In this document: in pieces, positions 9,548-19,212 of the stretch
Position numbering within the stretch: the stretch's first letter is position 1
Layout of the letters: each line of letters starts with the position of its first letter
Source of the DNA: Methanocaldococcus fervens AG86
GTDB lineage: Archaea > AGJL01 > Methanococci > Methanococcales > Methanocaldococcaceae
DNA: 64,000 nt
Reading direction: 5' to 3'
Assembly (NCBI RefSeq): GCF_000023985.1
Contig: NC_013156.1
Location: 1,042,363-1,106,362 of the forward strand
Position numbers and translations under genes: made by a program
The notes under the pieces: model-generated
Database searches by the model: none
What the model was told of the DNA's origin: nothing
The model's input: the letters and a program-made list of their open reading frames with translations, nothing else

Positions 9548-10030
9548 TTATTCTTCAAACTTAATTTCTTCCTCTGGTAGTATATAAAATACATAGTTTT
9601 CTCTCTTTGCAGGAACTTCTTTTAAAAACAATACAATCCCATTAACTGGAGTATTGACAAACCTTATATCTCCTTTCCTACTCTGCAAAGCAGCTATCCT
9701 ATGCCCCTCCAAAATTCTACAACCAAAATCTACAATCGGATATACTTTATAGCCTTCAGCAGGGATTTCCAACAATCTCGTTCCTTTTTTGACATAGGTT
9801 AGTTGCTTAACCCCTCCAACCTCATATTCAATGAGCATATCTCTTGTAGTTTGCCCCATCAATACATAGTTGTCAAAGTCATCGTATATAACTTGATATA
9901 AAACTTTTCCTTCTCCATTGTATTCTTCATCTTTATCTAAAAATTTTATAACCTTTCCTTCATTTTCAATAACAACCTTTCTACCCTCATGTTTTTCAGC
10001 GTTTTCAACATAAAGCTTAGGAATTCTCAT
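9548..10030 (-). CDS. DUF2118-like protein with a barrel-sandwich (biotinyl/lipoyl-like) fold
   Basis: 160 aa. The central segment VDFGCRILEGHRIAALQSRK followed by GDIRFVNTPVNGIVLFLKE has the G-x-x-V/I-x-x-G ... K-G-D ... P-x-x-G-x-V layout of biotin/lipoyl-type barrel-sandwich domains. However, no modifiable Lys in an MKM-like turn is present. I associate it with archaeal DUF2118. AGGTGGA precedes the ATG at 10030. It heads the three-gene operon running to 8714 and follows idsA on the same strand after 23 bp. Role unknown. Confidence 0.65.
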   Translation of the reverse strand: MRIPKLYVENAEKHEGRKVVIENEGKVIKFLDKDEEYNGEGKVLYQVIYDDFDNYVLMGQTTRDMLIEYEVGGVKQLTYVKKGTRLLEIPAEGYKVYPIVDFGCRILEGHRIAALQSRKGDIRFVNTPVNGIVLFLKEVPAKRENYVFYILPEEEIKFEE

Positions 10031-10053
10031 TCTTCCACCTAATATAATTTAAT

Positions 10054-11007
10054 TTAATATATTCTACTTATTATGAAATCTGCCAAATCTTCTAAAACTT
10101 TTCTTCTATCTTTATCAAATATCTTTAAATATTCCTTAGCTTCCTCTGTTTTTTGCTTCATAAGTTCTTTTGCATATTCAATAGAAGGCTTCAATATCTC
10201 AATAGCCTCTTTAATCTCCTCATCTTTAATATCTTTATTTCCCAAAATATTTAGCAATCTTTTCTTTTTATCCTCATCCAATGTTTTTAATGCGTGAATA
10301 ACAATTATAGTTTTCTTTCCTTCCCTTATATCACTTCCAACTGGCTTACCTAACTTTTTCTCATCTCCGATTAAATCTAAAACATCATCCTGTATTTGGA
10401 ACGTCAACCCTATTCTTTTTGCATATTCTTTTAAGGCATTTCGTTCCTCTTCATTGCAATCTGCCATAACTGCCCCAATCTCAACTGAAGCTTCCAATAA
10501 AGCTCCAGTCTTTTTTCTAATCATTTCTAAGTATTCATCCATTGTTGGGTAGTAGTTTTCAAACTCCATGTCCATTGCCTGTCCTTCACAAACCTCAACA
10601 CACGCCTTTGATAAGATTTTTAAAACTTCATGAGCTTTTTTATTATCTTTTATTTTTGAAACTGCCTCAAAAGCTTTAGCATACAATAAATCTCCAGCCA
10701 ATATAGCCATAGGTTCTCCAAAAACAACGTGAACTGTTGGCTTTCCCCTCCTTTCATCATCGTGATCCATTATGTCATCATGTATCAATGTATAGTTGTG
10801 AATTAGTTCAACAGCTGCAGCAGCTGGCAAAACTTCTTCAATATCATCTTTTTTTAACATGTATGTTACAACCGCTAAATATGGTCTAATCCTTTTTCCT
10901 CCAGCAAATAGAAGATGTTTTGAAGCGTTATATAGCTTGTCATCCTTATCTACATAAGTTTTTAGCTCTTCATCAATTTTTTGTAATATATTTTTATCAA
11001 AGAGCAT
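10054..11007 (-). CDS. idsA: Short-chain isoprenyl diphosphate synthase (FPP/GGPP synthase)
   Basis: 317-aa trans-prenyltransferase that condenses DMAPP with IPP to farnesyl and geranylgeranyl diphosphate for archaeal ether lipids. The first Asp-rich motif is in LIHDDIMDHDDERRG, and the second is QIQDDVLDLIGDEKKLGK followed by KKT. FAGGKRIRP near the N-terminus binds IPP. RBS GGTGAGAGT lies before the ATG. It clusters with RNase J and type 2 IPP isomerase on the same strand, an arrangement shared with M. jannaschii MJ0860-0862, which places two isoprenoid genes together. Confidence 0.95.
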   Translation of the reverse strand: MLFDKNILQKIDEELKTYVDKDDKLYNASKHLLFAGGKRIRPYLAVVTYMLKKDDIEEVLPAAAAVELIHNYTLIHDDIMDHDDERRGKPTVHVVFGEPMAILAGDLLYAKAFEAVSKIKDNKKAHEVLKILSKACVEVCEGQAMDMEFENYYPTMDEYLEMIRKKTGALLEASVEIGAVMADCNEEERNALKEYAKRIGLTFQIQDDVLDLIGDEKKLGKPVGSDIREGKKTIIVIHALKTLDEDKKKRLLNILGNKDIKDEEIKEAIEILKPSIEYAKELMKQKTEEAKEYLKIFDKDRRKVLEDLADFIISRIY

Positions 11008-11060
11008 ACTCTCACCATTTAATTATTTTTTAAATTATTTTTAATTTTAAAAATTAAAAT

Positions 11061-12407
11061 TTAAATGATTCTTTCAAAGCTTAGGCACTGCCCATTTCTC
11101 AATAGATGGACATCTTCCCCCAATCTATATCCTTCTTCTTCAGCTAATTTTGTATATTCAGCAGTTAAGTTAAAGTCTCCATGTGAAGGGATGATGTGCT
11201 CTGGATTCAGCCACCTCAACATATCTCTATGGTCTTCTTTTGCAGCGTGTCCTGAAACGTGAGCTCCTTTAAATATTCTAACGCCCAACAACTTTAACCT
11301 TGACTCTAACATGTATCTTTGAGCAGCGTTCATTGGGTTTGGGATTGGGTCTGCTGAGAATACAACGCAATCATATTTATCAAACTTGTAAGGTGTTTTG
11401 TTTGTAGCCATTCTTGATAACACAGCCCCCTCTTCTCCCTGATGCCCAGTAGCTATTATCAAATATTTTTCTTTACCTTCTTTAACAATATTCTTTAAAG
11501 CCATTTCTATTGAACTTGGGTCACCATAAATTCTTAAATCCTCTGGGAATTTAACTAAGCCAATATCTTGGGCTATTCCACAATATCTCATCATACTTCT
11601 TCCCAATAAAACTGGAGTTCTTCCCATCTTTTCAGCTATATCGGTAATAGATTTTATTCTTGCAATATGAGAGGAGAAGGTAGTTACAACTACACCATTT
11701 TTGTCATTATCTGCTGCCAATAAATCATTTTTTAATAAACCAGAGGCAATAATCTCTGGTGGAGTTTTTCCTTCGTGATTTATCCTCGTAGTTTCGGATA
11801 TAAAGCAGAGAACTCCATTTTTACCAACTCTTTTTATTGCCTTGTAATCTGGTCTTTCCCCAACAACTGGAAAGTTATCTAATTTAAAATCATTTCCATA
11901 AACTATTGCTCCGTAAGGGGTGTGTAAAACTGGTAAAACAGCGTCTGGAATACTGTGAGTTATTCTAATAAACTCTAATGTTATGTTTGGAGTTAAATCA
12001 ATTGATTCTCCAGCATTTAAAACAATTAATGGATTTCTAACATCAAACTTCTTCTCACTCAAAATTTCTCTCTTAACCAGCTCAATTGTATATGGAGTTC
12101 CGATGATTGGAGCGTTGTATCTGTGAGCTAATTTTGGAACTGCCCCTATGTGGTCTAAATGCCCGTGGGATAAAACTATTGCCTTAACCTCTCCTTCAAT
12201 ATTTTTCATAACTGTATCGTTTGGGATTATACCCTTCTCAATCAACTCTAAGCTGTGAAGTTTTGATATGTCAGTATCTTCATGAATTAAGACCCTATCT
12301 AATCTAACTCCCATATCTAATATTATAATTTCTCCATCTACATTAACAGCCGTCATATTTCTTCCAACTTCTTCATAACCACCAATTGCAATAATCTCTA
12401 GTTTCAC
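11061..12407 (-). CDS. rnj: Archaeal RNase J, beta-CASP metallo-beta-lactamase ribonuclease
   Basis: 448-aa 5'-3' exoribonuclease of the aRNase J clade. SHGHLDHIG at 80-88 is the zinc-binding motif II. THSIPDAV, GHQGEEGAVLSRM and SGHAAKEDHRDM mark beta-CASP motifs, and PSHGDFN near residue 405 is the last His motif. The start is GTG at 12407, preceded by GTGAT, with no better ATG. It lies between idsA and fni. Coupling of RNA decay and isoprenoid genes is a conserved neighbourhood rather than evidence of shared function. Confidence 0.92.
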   Translation of the reverse strand: MKLEIIAIGGYEEVGRNMTAVNVDGEIIILDMGVRLDRVLIHEDTDISKLHSLELIEKGIIPNDTVMKNIEGEVKAIVLSHGHLDHIGAVPKLAHRYNAPIIGTPYTIELVKREILSEKKFDVRNPLIVLNAGESIDLTPNITLEFIRITHSIPDAVLPVLHTPYGAIVYGNDFKLDNFPVVGERPDYKAIKRVGKNGVLCFISETTRINHEGKTPPEIIASGLLKNDLLAADNDKNGVVVTTFSSHIARIKSITDIAEKMGRTPVLLGRSMMRYCGIAQDIGLVKFPEDLRIYGDPSSIEMALKNIVKEGKEKYLIIATGHQGEEGAVLSRMATNKTPYKFDKYDCVVFSADPIPNPMNAAQRYMLESRLKLLGVRIFKGAHVSGHAAKEDHRDMLRWLNPEHIIPSHGDFNLTAEYTKLAEEEGYRLGEDVHLLRNGQCLSFERII

Positions 12408-12540
12408 CTTATCACATCCTTTAATTTTATTTGAAATTTTATATTTATGTCTGTAAATATTTGGTTGTTTAAAATTAATTTACAGACTAACCTCTAAGAT
12501 AAAAATAAATAAATGCAATAACAATAACTAACAATATAAT

Positions 12541-13620
12541 TTATTTCAATCTCTGATTAATCCAATCTTTTAGAGTTCCTTTAACAATATAAGGTGTTTT
12601 TTTAAGCTCTTCAATATTTTCAGCTCCAACTAAAAACATAGCTATCTTTAACTCTTTTATATATTCCTCCAATACCTTAACAACTTCTTCCCACCCTTTT
12701 AAACTTGCTTTTAATATGGGTAGAGCAACAGCACAGCAATCGCAACCAATTGCTATGCATTTGGCTATATCCAAACCTCCTCTTATCCCACCAGAGCCGA
12801 TAACTATACCATCATAAACACTTTTTACTTCAAATATTGATGCGGCAGTAGGAATGCCCCAATTAGCAAATTTTTCAAGTAGATTTTTTATTTTTTCATC
12901 TTTAACCCTATATATTTCAACCTTTGCCCATGAAGTGCCTCCACTTCCTTGAACATCAATTGCATCAAAGCCAATATCTTTTAATATTAAGGCATCCTCT
13001 TTTGAAAAACCCTCACCAACTTGTTTAGCAATAAATGGGATATTTTTATAGCTTTTTTTGTAGTTTGAGATGATTTCTTTAAGTTTATCTAAATTTTTAA
13101 AGTTTAAATCGCCCTCTGGCTGTATAACCTCTTGTAATGGGTTGAAGTGTATAGCCATAGCATCGGCATCTATCATTTCAACTGCTTTATCTACAACCTC
13201 CTCATCCCAATTATCAACGATAAAATTAACCGCCCCTAAATTGCCTATAACTAAATTATTTGTGTAATCTCTAACAACGCTGTAGGTGTCTATTAAATCA
13301 TCATTAATAATAGCTGCCCTTTGTGAGCCAACACCCATTCCTAAGCCGAGTTCTTCAACAGCTTTGGCAATGTTTTTATTTATCTCTTTTGCCTTACTAT
13401 GCCCCCCAGTAATACCAGAGACAATAATTGGGGCAGATAGTTTTTTTCCAAACAATTTTGTTTCTGTTTCTATATCATAAAAATTTATTCCACATGTTCC
13501 TTTATGAATTAGCTCAATATCTTCTAACAGTGTTGTTTTTTTGTATTCAACATCACAATAATTACATAAAAATATATGCTCCAATTTTCTAACTTCTATT
13601 TCATTTCTGTTATCAACCAT
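12541..13620 (-). CDS. fni: Type 2 isopentenyl diphosphate isomerase
   Basis: 359-aa FMN- and NADPH-dependent enzyme interconverting IPP and DMAPP. TIM-barrel FMN sites are visible: SGITGGHSKAKEINK near the N-terminus, GMGVGSQRAAI, NLGAVNF, FIAKQVGEGFSKEDA, VQGSGGTSWAKVE and GSGGIRGGLDIAKCIAIG. RBS GGTGAAATT lies before the ATG. It supplies DMAPP for the IdsA enzyme encoded 1.5 kb downstream on the same strand. Confidence 0.95.
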   Translation of the reverse strand: MVDNRNEIEVRKLEHIFLCNYCDVEYKKTTLLEDIELIHKGTCGINFYDIETETKLFGKKLSAPIIVSGITGGHSKAKEINKNIAKAVEELGLGMGVGSQRAAIINDDLIDTYSVVRDYTNNLVIGNLGAVNFIVDNWDEEVVDKAVEMIDADAMAIHFNPLQEVIQPEGDLNFKNLDKLKEIISNYKKSYKNIPFIAKQVGEGFSKEDALILKDIGFDAIDVQGSGGTSWAKVEIYRVKDEKIKNLLEKFANWGIPTAASIFEVKSVYDGIVIGSGGIRGGLDIAKCIAIGCDCCAVALPILKASLKGWEEVVKVLEEYIKELKIAMFLVGAENIEELKKTPYIVKGTLKDWINQRLK

Positions 13621-13771
13621 AATTTCACCAAATTACTATATAAATATTTACCTTTCTGAAAATTTTTAATTAAAGATTGAAAATAGTATTTAAAAAAGTT
13701 TAGTATTAAAAATCTAAAAAAGAGTTAAAAAATAAAAATATAAAAAAGATTAGATTTAATTCAATATTTTA

Positions 13772-14659
13772 TTATTCTATTCCTAATTTCTTTAAAACTG
13801 AGTCAACTGAAATTGCATGAACGCTAACAGCTAAATCTTCTGGTTTCATTCCAAATGCTAAACCTAACAACTGACTTAAGTGTAAGACTGGCAAGTTGTA
13901 TTCTTCACCAAACTTCTCTTTTATCTCTACTTGCCCTCTATCAAACTGCAAGTGGCAGAATGGACAGACGTTGACAGTACAATCAGCACCTGCTTCAAGC
14001 ATGTTTCTTATTTTTTCTCTTGTCATGTCTAATGCTGTTTCTAAGAATCTTGCTCTAACCCCTCCTCCAGCTCCACAGCACATTAAGTAATCCTTATACA
14101 TAACTGGTTTAGCTCCTGTTGCAGCAACAATATCCTCTAATAATGATGGTCTCTCTGGTGAATCTAAATGCTTGACATCGCTTGGTTTTAAGAAGTGGCA
14201 TCCGTAGTGAATAGCGACATTTAAATTATCTAAAGGTCTAACAACTTTTTCTTTTATTTTTTCTGCTCCAATATCTTTGGATATTAATTCAGCAAAGTGC
14301 CTAACTTTTACAGTTCCTTTGTACTGCTTACCAATCTTATCTAATTTTTCATTTACAAAATCTAATGCTTCTTTATTTTCGTGTAATATGTGAGCTGCTT
14401 CATACAATGAACCGTAACAACCGTTACATACAGTTACAATATCTAAGCCCATCTCTTCAGCAATGCATAGGTTTCTTGCAGCTAAAGTAAGCCATGTTTT
14501 TTGGTCAAAAGAACCGAAGACCCCAGGAGCTGGACAGCATGAAGCTCCAGGCATATATTCTAACTCAACACCTAACTCTTCCATAACTATCTTTGTAGCT
14601 TTCTCAACTCCAGGATACCTGTGTGGCATGATACATCCTAAGAAAAATGCATATTTCAT
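13772..14659 (-). CDS. hdrB: Heterodisulfide reductase subunit B
   Basis: 295-aa subunit carrying the two CCG domains that hold the non-cubane Fe-S clusters for CoM-S-S-CoB reduction. Cys motifs are NGCYGS near residue 80, [26 protein letters not shown] and [12 protein letters not shown]. The frame is open 10 codons upstream, but GGTGATAGG directly precedes ATG 14659 and [17 protein letters not shown] is the family N-terminus. It lies 31 bp behind hdrC in one transcript. HdrA and the hydrogenase partners are not in the window. Confidence 0.95.
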   Translation of the reverse strand: MKYAFFLGCIMPHRYPGVEKATKIVMEELGVELEYMPGASCCPAPGVFGSFDQKTWLTLAARNLCIAEEMGLDIVTVCNGCYGSLYEAAHILHENKEALDFVNEKLDKIGKQYKGTVKVRHFAELISKDIGAEKIKEKVVRPLDNLNVAIHYGCHFLKPSDVKHLDSPERPSLLEDIVAATGAKPVMYKDYLMCCGAGGGVRARFLETALDMTREKIRNMLEAGADCTVNVCPFCHLQFDRGQVEIKEKFGEEYNLPVLHLSQLLGLAFGMKPEDLAVSVHAISVDSVLKKLGIE

Positions 14660-14690
14660 CCTATCACCAAATTTTATTATTATTTTCATT

Positions 14691-15251
14691 TTACTCCTTC
14701 AAATCCATTTTTTTCCAGTCAAAGTCGATTAATTTATCAAATTCTAATTCTTTAACTAATGTTCTAACTTCCTCTAAATCTTTTTCACTGAATTGTGCTG
14801 TTGGTGATTTTGCTGGTAAGCCAAGTTTTCCTCTCAATTCAACAACCTCTTTGTTTGCAGGAACTGCATGTCCAAATCTTAAAACATAGGAAGCTGTTTT
14901 TCTGTGAGCTAAAGCCATGTTTCCTTTTTGAGCAGCTATATTTCTCAATGTTTTTATAATTTCTGTAATTTTAACGTCTCTTGGGCATCTTTCATAACAG
15001 GTGTAGCAGGTTGTGCAATACCAGATGTCGTCGCTATCTAAAACATCATCTAAACCTAATAAAACCTTTCTTAGAACTTTTCTTGTTCTATAAGCTGTTC
15101 TTCTACCACTTGGACAGCTTCCAGTACAGGTTCCACACTGATAACATGCTTTAACTGATTTTACAACGTCTTCTCCCAAAACTAACTTTCCAGCCTCAAC
15201 AACCTCATCTACAAACTTTTTATTGGTTTTATCTAAATTTATAACTGCCAT
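14691..15251 (-). CDS. hdrC: Heterodisulfide reductase subunit C
   Basis: 186-aa ferredoxin-like subunit with two [4Fe-4S] motifs, [14 protein letters not shown] and [14 protein letters not shown], passing electrons from HdrA to HdrB. It is first in the hdrCB transcript, whose promoter region (15252-15408) contains the TATA-like run near 15276-15290 on the minus strand. Length and motif spacing are typical. Confidence 0.95.
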   Translation of the reverse strand: MAVINLDKTNKKFVDEVVEAGKLVLGEDVVKSVKACYQCGTCTGSCPSGRRTAYRTRKVLRKVLLGLDDVLDSDDIWYCTTCYTCYERCPRDVKITEIIKTLRNIAAQKGNMALAHRKTASYVLRFGHAVPANKEVVELRGKLGLPAKSPTAQFSEKDLEEVRTLVKELEFDKLIDFDWKKMDLKE

Positions 15252-15408
15252 GATATCACCTCACATTAGAGTTAGAGTCTATTATATATATACTTAGAAA
15301 CTTCGAATGTCAGTATTAGACAGTTGTATAATAGCTATTATAAAATTAAAAAATAACTAAATAAGATTAAAAAAAGAATATTTAAAGAACATCAAAAAAG
15401 GGGATTGG

Positions 15409-16740
15409 ATGAGAATTACAATTTACAGCCCAAATGTTTATACTTACGGCTCAATGCTCATCGGCGGAATTTTAAAAGATAGGGGTTATAATGTCCATTT
15501 AGTTAGGAATATAGATAAAACACTGTTTTTGAAGTCAGATGTGGTTATATTTAGCTTATACTCAACATTACATATATTGGATAAGGAAATTAATGAGGCT
15601 ATAAACTTTATAAAAAAAGTTAGGAAAAATAAAACCAAGGTTTATGTTGCTGGATGTGTATCAGCCTATCCAGAGATTATATTAAATGAGTTGAATGTTG
15701 ATGGCGTTATTGTTGGAGAAGGGGAGCTAACAACACCAAAAATTATTGAAGGAGATAATGAAGGATTGGCATATAAAAATGGGGATGAGATAGTTGTAAA
15801 TTATCCAAAAGAAAAACCTGACTTGAATCACCCTCTCCCCTTAATACCAAAGGATATTGGGCAACAGTCAGTTAGAGGGGCTAATGTTTATATTGAAACA
15901 CATAGGGGTTGTTTGGGCAATTGCACATTTTGTCAAGTTCCAAAGTTTTTTGGTAAAACTATTAGGAGTAGGGAGGTTGAGGATGTTGTTGAGGAAGTTA
16001 AGGCATTTAAAAGAGCTGGAGCTAAGAGGATAGCAATAAGTGGTGGAACTGGGAGCTTATATGCCTTCAAAAAATCAGTAAATAGAGATAAGTTTTTTGA
16101 GCTTTTGGAAAAGATATCTGGGATTGTTGGTAAAAATAACTTGTCTGTTCCAGATATGAGGGTTGATTATGTTGATGAGGACATATTGGAGGCAATAAAA
16201 AATTACACTATTGGATGGGTATTTTATGGAATTGAGAGTGGAAGTGATAAAATTCTAAGGGATATGAAGAAAGGAACTAATAGGGAAAAAAACTTAGATG
16301 CCATAAAATTGGCTAAGGATTGTGGGGTTAAAGTAGCTGGGAGCTTTATAGTTGCATATCCAACAGAGACGGAGAAGGATTATCTATTAACAAAGGATTT
16401 TATTGTAGATGCTGAGTTGGATGATGTTTTTGTTTCTATTGCTGAGCCAATTCCAACAACGGAGTTGTGTGATTTAGTTCTATCTATACCTAAGGAAGAG
16501 AATTTATTATATAAAATGCATGAGAGGGAGTATAAAAGGTTTGGATTGAGTGAGGCAGAGGCGAGATGTTTTGATTTATTGATTCATGCTGAGATGTGGA
16601 AATCTACTCCAAGACCTTTAACTCCTCAACTCTATAATTTATATTTAAATGAGGCAAGAATGCAGGGGAAAGATATAAGAGCCATAATAGATTTATTGTT
16701 TAAGTATAGGGATTTATTATTAAATAAAGTAAAATTTTAG
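15409..16740 (+). CDS. B12-binding/radical SAM protein, MJ_0865 family
   Basis: 443 aa. The N-terminal about 150 residues form a Rossmann-like B12-binding-type domain (YTYGSMLIGGILKDRGYNV, VVIFSLYST, VAGCVSAYPEI, VDGVIVGEGE) without an obvious DxHxxG cobalamin motif. The radical SAM core follows with HRGCLGNCTFCQVPKFFGK (CxxxCxxC), ISGGTGSL and GIESGSD. It belongs to a methanogen family whose substrate is unknown. RBS GGGGATT precedes the ATG. The HIT gene begins 8 bp after its stop, suggesting one operon. A paralogous family member lies at 44330-45610. Confidence 0.85.
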   Translation: MRITIYSPNVYTYGSMLIGGILKDRGYNVHLVRNIDKTLFLKSDVVIFSLYSTLHILDKEINEAINFIKKVRKNKTKVYVAGCVSAYPEIILNELNVDGVIVGEGELTTPKIIEGDNEGLAYKNGDEIVVNYPKEKPDLNHPLPLIPKDIGQQSVRGANVYIETHRGCLGNCTFCQVPKFFGKTIRSREVEDVVEEVKAFKRAGAKRIAISGGTGSLYAFKKSVNRDKFFELLEKISGIVGKNNLSVPDMRVDYVDEDILEAIKNYTIGWVFYGIESGSDKILRDMKKGTNREKNLDAIKLAKDCGVKVAGSFIVAYPTETEKDYLLTKDFIVDAELDDVFVSIAEPIPTTELCDLVLSIPKEENLLYKMHEREYKRFGLSEAEARCFDLLIHAEMWKSTPRPLTPQLYNLYLNEARMQGKDIRAIIDLLFKYRDLLLNKVKF

Positions 16741-16748
16741 GTGATAGA

Positions 16749-17138
16749 ATGTGCATTTTCTGTAAAATAATAAATGGAGAGATTCCAGCAAAGGTTGTCT
16801 ATGAGGATGAGCATGTTTTAGCTTTCTTAGATATAAATCCAAGAAATAAAGGGCATACTTTGGTTGTTCCTAAAAAGCACTATGAAAGATTTGACGAAAT
16901 GCCAGATGATGAGCTCTGCAACTTTATAAAAGGGGTTAAAAAGACAGTTGAGGTTTTAAAAAAGTTGGGTTTTGATGGTTACAACATAGTTAATAACAAC
17001 GGTAGAGTTGCTGGGCAAGAAGTTAATCATGTTCATTTCCACGTCATTCCAAGATATGAGGGAGATGGAGAAGTTGTTAAGTTTGGAGAAGTTAAAAAAG
17101 CTGATTTAGATGAGGTTTTAATGGAAATTAAGGAATAA
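16749..17138 (+). CDS. HIT-family nucleotide hydrolase
   Basis: 129-aa histidine-triad protein. HVHFHVIP supplies H94, H96 and H98. C2 and C5 near the N-terminus, in the CIFCKII context, are the usual Zn-associated residues of Hint-type members. It is expected to hydrolyse nucleoside phosphoramidates or adenylylated compounds. GGTGATAG, overlapping the upstream stop, is the ribosome site, so it is coupled to the radical SAM gene. Confidence 0.92.
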   Translation: MCIFCKIINGEIPAKVVYEDEHVLAFLDINPRNKGHTLVVPKKHYERFDEMPDDELCNFIKGVKKTVEVLKKLGFDGYNIVNNNGRVAGQEVNHVHFHVIPRYEGDGEVVKFGEVKKADLDEVLMEIKE

Positions 17139-17218
17139 AATAATCTTTTATTTTTATTAAATTAAATAATAATATTAAAAAACTCTTTTTTAAGGTTTCA
17201 AAATTAAAATTTGCTATA

Positions 17219-17236
17219 CCGAAAACTTTAAATATA
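17219..17236 (+). promoter_or_regulatory. BRE/TATA promoter of the DUF2178-XRE operon
   Basis: CCGAAAACTTTAAATATA combines a purine-rich BRE with a TATA element. The expected start is about 25 bp downstream, inside the twin operator at 17237-17278. A near-identical BRE (CCGAAAAG) precedes tRNA-Val at 57815. Basis: sequence plus the general archaeal promoter rule. Confidence 0.7.
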
Positions 17237-17278
17237 TGTAAAGCATACTTTACATTTGGATGTAAAGGAAACTTTACA
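17237..17278. promoter_or_regulatory. Twin 18-bp inverted-repeat operator
   Basis: Two perfect palindromes of the same form, TGTAAAG-N4-CTTTACA, lie at 17237-17254 (spacer CATA) and 17261-17278 (spacer GAAA). Their centres are 24 bp apart. They follow the TATA box directly and cover the expected transcription start, ending at the first codons of the operon. The downstream XRE repressor is the natural candidate ligand (autoregulation), which is inference. Confidence 0.75.
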
Positions 17279-17290
17279 ATGGTGGTAGTT

Positions 17291-17662
17291 GTGAGCCGTG
17301 ATATGCTAAGAGGAATATCAATTATTGCAACGTTGATTGTTGCAGGTTATGTAATGGGTGTTGCTTCTAAACTTGGAGATGTTTTGCTATTTACAGCAAC
17401 TTTTTTAATAGCTACTGCAGTTGTTAGCATAATTATATTAACCCTTGGTCCAATGAAAAAAGGAGACGAAAGAATGATTAAACGCTCTGAAGAAGCTGCT
17501 CTGCTATCAGTTAGAGTTTGCATGTTTATTGGATTGTTTGCTCTTGCATATTCAACAATGCTTGGATTTGAAGAAATGAAGATGTTCTTTCTTGGAATGT
17601 CAGTGCCAGGGATGTTGTGGGTTTTAGCTTATCTTGTACTTGTATGGAGGGATGTGCATTGA
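17291..17662 (+). CDS. DUF2178-like membrane protein
   Basis: 123-aa integral membrane protein with about four hydrophobic segments ([73 protein letters not shown]) and a short charged cytosolic loop between segments 2 and 3. GGTGG at 17281-17285 supports GTG 17291. ATG 17279 lies on the ribosome site itself. Its end overlaps the XRE gene start (TTGA). Pairs of DUF2178 proteins with small XRE regulators are common in archaea. The function is unknown. Confidence 0.75.
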   Translation: MSRDMLRGISIIATLIVAGYVMGVASKLGDVLLFTATFLIATAVVSIIILTLGPMKKGDERMIKRSEEAALLSVRVCMFIGLFALAYSTMLGFEEMKMFFLGMSVPGMLWVLAYLVLVWRDVH

Positions 17663-17853
17663 AAAACAGGTTGAGAGAGTTGAGAAAAGAGCATGGAATA
17701 ACTCAGGAAGAGCTTGCTAAAGCTTTGGGAGTGACAAGACAGACGATAATAGCCATAGAGAAGGGGAAATACGACCCTTCCTTAAAACTTGCTTTGAAGA
17801 TAGTAAAGTTTTTTGGAGTAAAGGTGGAGGATGTTTTTGAGTTGGAGGAATAA
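17659..17853 (+). CDS. Small XRE-family DNA-binding regulator
   Basis: 64-aa stand-alone helix-turn-helix protein. [19 protein letters not shown] and [19 protein letters not shown] form the five-helix Cro/CI fold. A TTG start overlapping the upstream TGA, with GGAGGG at the right distance, gives the typical M-K-N-R-L-R-E-L-R beginning. ATG 17644 would add five residues. It probably binds the twin operator upstream of its own operon and senses a signal through the co-translated membrane protein. Confidence 0.88.
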   Translation: MKNRLRELRKEHGITQEELAKALGVTRQTIIAIEKGKYDPSLKLALKIVKFFGVKVEDVFELEE

Positions 17854-17863
17854 ACTCCTTTAA

Positions 17864-19114
17864 TTATTTCTCTATTTCTCCTCTCAACCCAAAAGTTTTG
17901 GCATCAGTAATTTTTACTTTTCTAAATTCTCCTATCTCCCCTCCTTCAAATTTAACAACTTTAAAGTTGTCAGTATAACCTTTTCCTTCATCTAAAACTA
18001 AAACCCTCATGGTCTTTCCAACATATTTTTTGTTGTTTAGATAGCTCAACTCTCTCCTCAATTTATCTAAAATCTCACTCCTTCTTTTCCTAATTTTTGT
18101 ATCAACCTGCTTCATCTTTGCCGCTTCTGTTCCTTTCCTTTGGGAATATTTAGCTCCATGAATGTAATCTGGTTTTAACTCTTTTAAAACCTCTAATGTA
18201 TTTTGAAACTGCTCCTCAGTTTCTCCTGGAAATCCAACGATTATGTCCGTTGTAAAGCAGAGATTTCTAACTTTTCTCCTAAATTCATCAACAATTTCTT
18301 TAAATTCATCTACTGTATAACCTCTATTCATTTTCTTTAAAATCTCATCATCTCCGCTTTGTAAAGGAAGATGTAAAAACTTTCCAACTTTTTCGTTTTG
18401 ATAGGCTTCTATAAGCTCATCCAATATTGGTTCAACATTTTTTGCATGCATCATTCCAACTCTCATTATAAACTCTCCCTCTATTTGGGTTAAATCGTTC
18501 AATAAATTTGCCAAATTATCTCCAATATCAAAACCATAACATGCGGTGTCTTGGGCAGTTATAAATAAGCATTTAACTCCTTTATTTATTAACTCTTTGG
18601 CTTTATTAACAATTTTTTCCCTTGGGTAGGATATTAACTTACCTCTTGCTATTTTAACAATGCAATAACTGCAATTTCCTAAGCATCCCTCACATATTGG
18701 TAATGGAGTGATTAAAGAAGGTTTTAGGTAATCTAATTTTTTGTAAAGTGTTTTATTAATCTCTTCTTCAATGTAAGGCATTCTATAATGTTTTTCGATA
18801 TAATACCTCAATATCTCTCCAGCTTTATAGGATTCCCTTGGATATATGTGCAAAAAATCCTTAACCTTATTTTTTAAAGCTTTTGGTAGGCATCCAGCAA
18901 CAACAACCTCTTTCCCTAAATTTTTAAGCTCATTTATTCTGTAAATCATTCTATTTTCAGTTTCCAATCTCACAACGCATGTGTTTATTACAACAATATC
19001 CGCCTCCTCTAAATTATCAACTAATTTAAATCCTGCCTCTTTTAAAGAGTTCTTAATAATTTCAGTATCAGCAGTGTTTAAAACACATCCGTATCCTTCA
19101 ACATAAACCCTCAT
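17864..19114 (-). CDS. tRNA t6A37 methylthiotransferase (MtaB-type)
   Basis: 416-aa radical SAM methylthiotransferase that makes ms2t6A at tRNA position 37. The UPF0004 domain cysteines are GYGC (C10), NTCVV and AGCL. The radical SAM cluster is in CEGCLGNCSYC, and a C-terminal TRAM domain (about 350-410) ends the protein. GGTGATGAT lies directly before ATG 19114, which I prefer to a start four codons upstream. The length matches archaeal CDKAL1/MtaB-like proteins such as MJ0867. Confidence 0.9.
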   Translation of the reverse strand: MRVYVEGYGCVLNTADTEIIKNSLKEAGFKLVDNLEEADIVVINTCVVRLETENRMIYRINELKNLGKEVVVAGCLPKALKNKVKDFLHIYPRESYKAGEILRYYIEKHYRMPYIEEEINKTLYKKLDYLKPSLITPLPICEGCLGNCSYCIVKIARGKLISYPREKIVNKAKELINKGVKCLFITAQDTACYGFDIGDNLANLLNDLTQIEGEFIMRVGMMHAKNVEPILDELIEAYQNEKVGKFLHLPLQSGDDEILKKMNRGYTVDEFKEIVDEFRRKVRNLCFTTDIIVGFPGETEEQFQNTLEVLKELKPDYIHGAKYSQRKGTEAAKMKQVDTKIRKRRSEILDKLRRELSYLNNKKYVGKTMRVLVLDEGKGYTDNFKVVKFEGGEIGEFRKVKITDAKTFGLRGEIEK

Positions 19115-19212
19115 AATCATCACCAATGTAAATTATACAAATCTATAAATTTAAATATTTTTGTTTTTACGTCATAAAAAATAAAAATAAAATAGGTATA
19201 TAAAGTTTTTTA

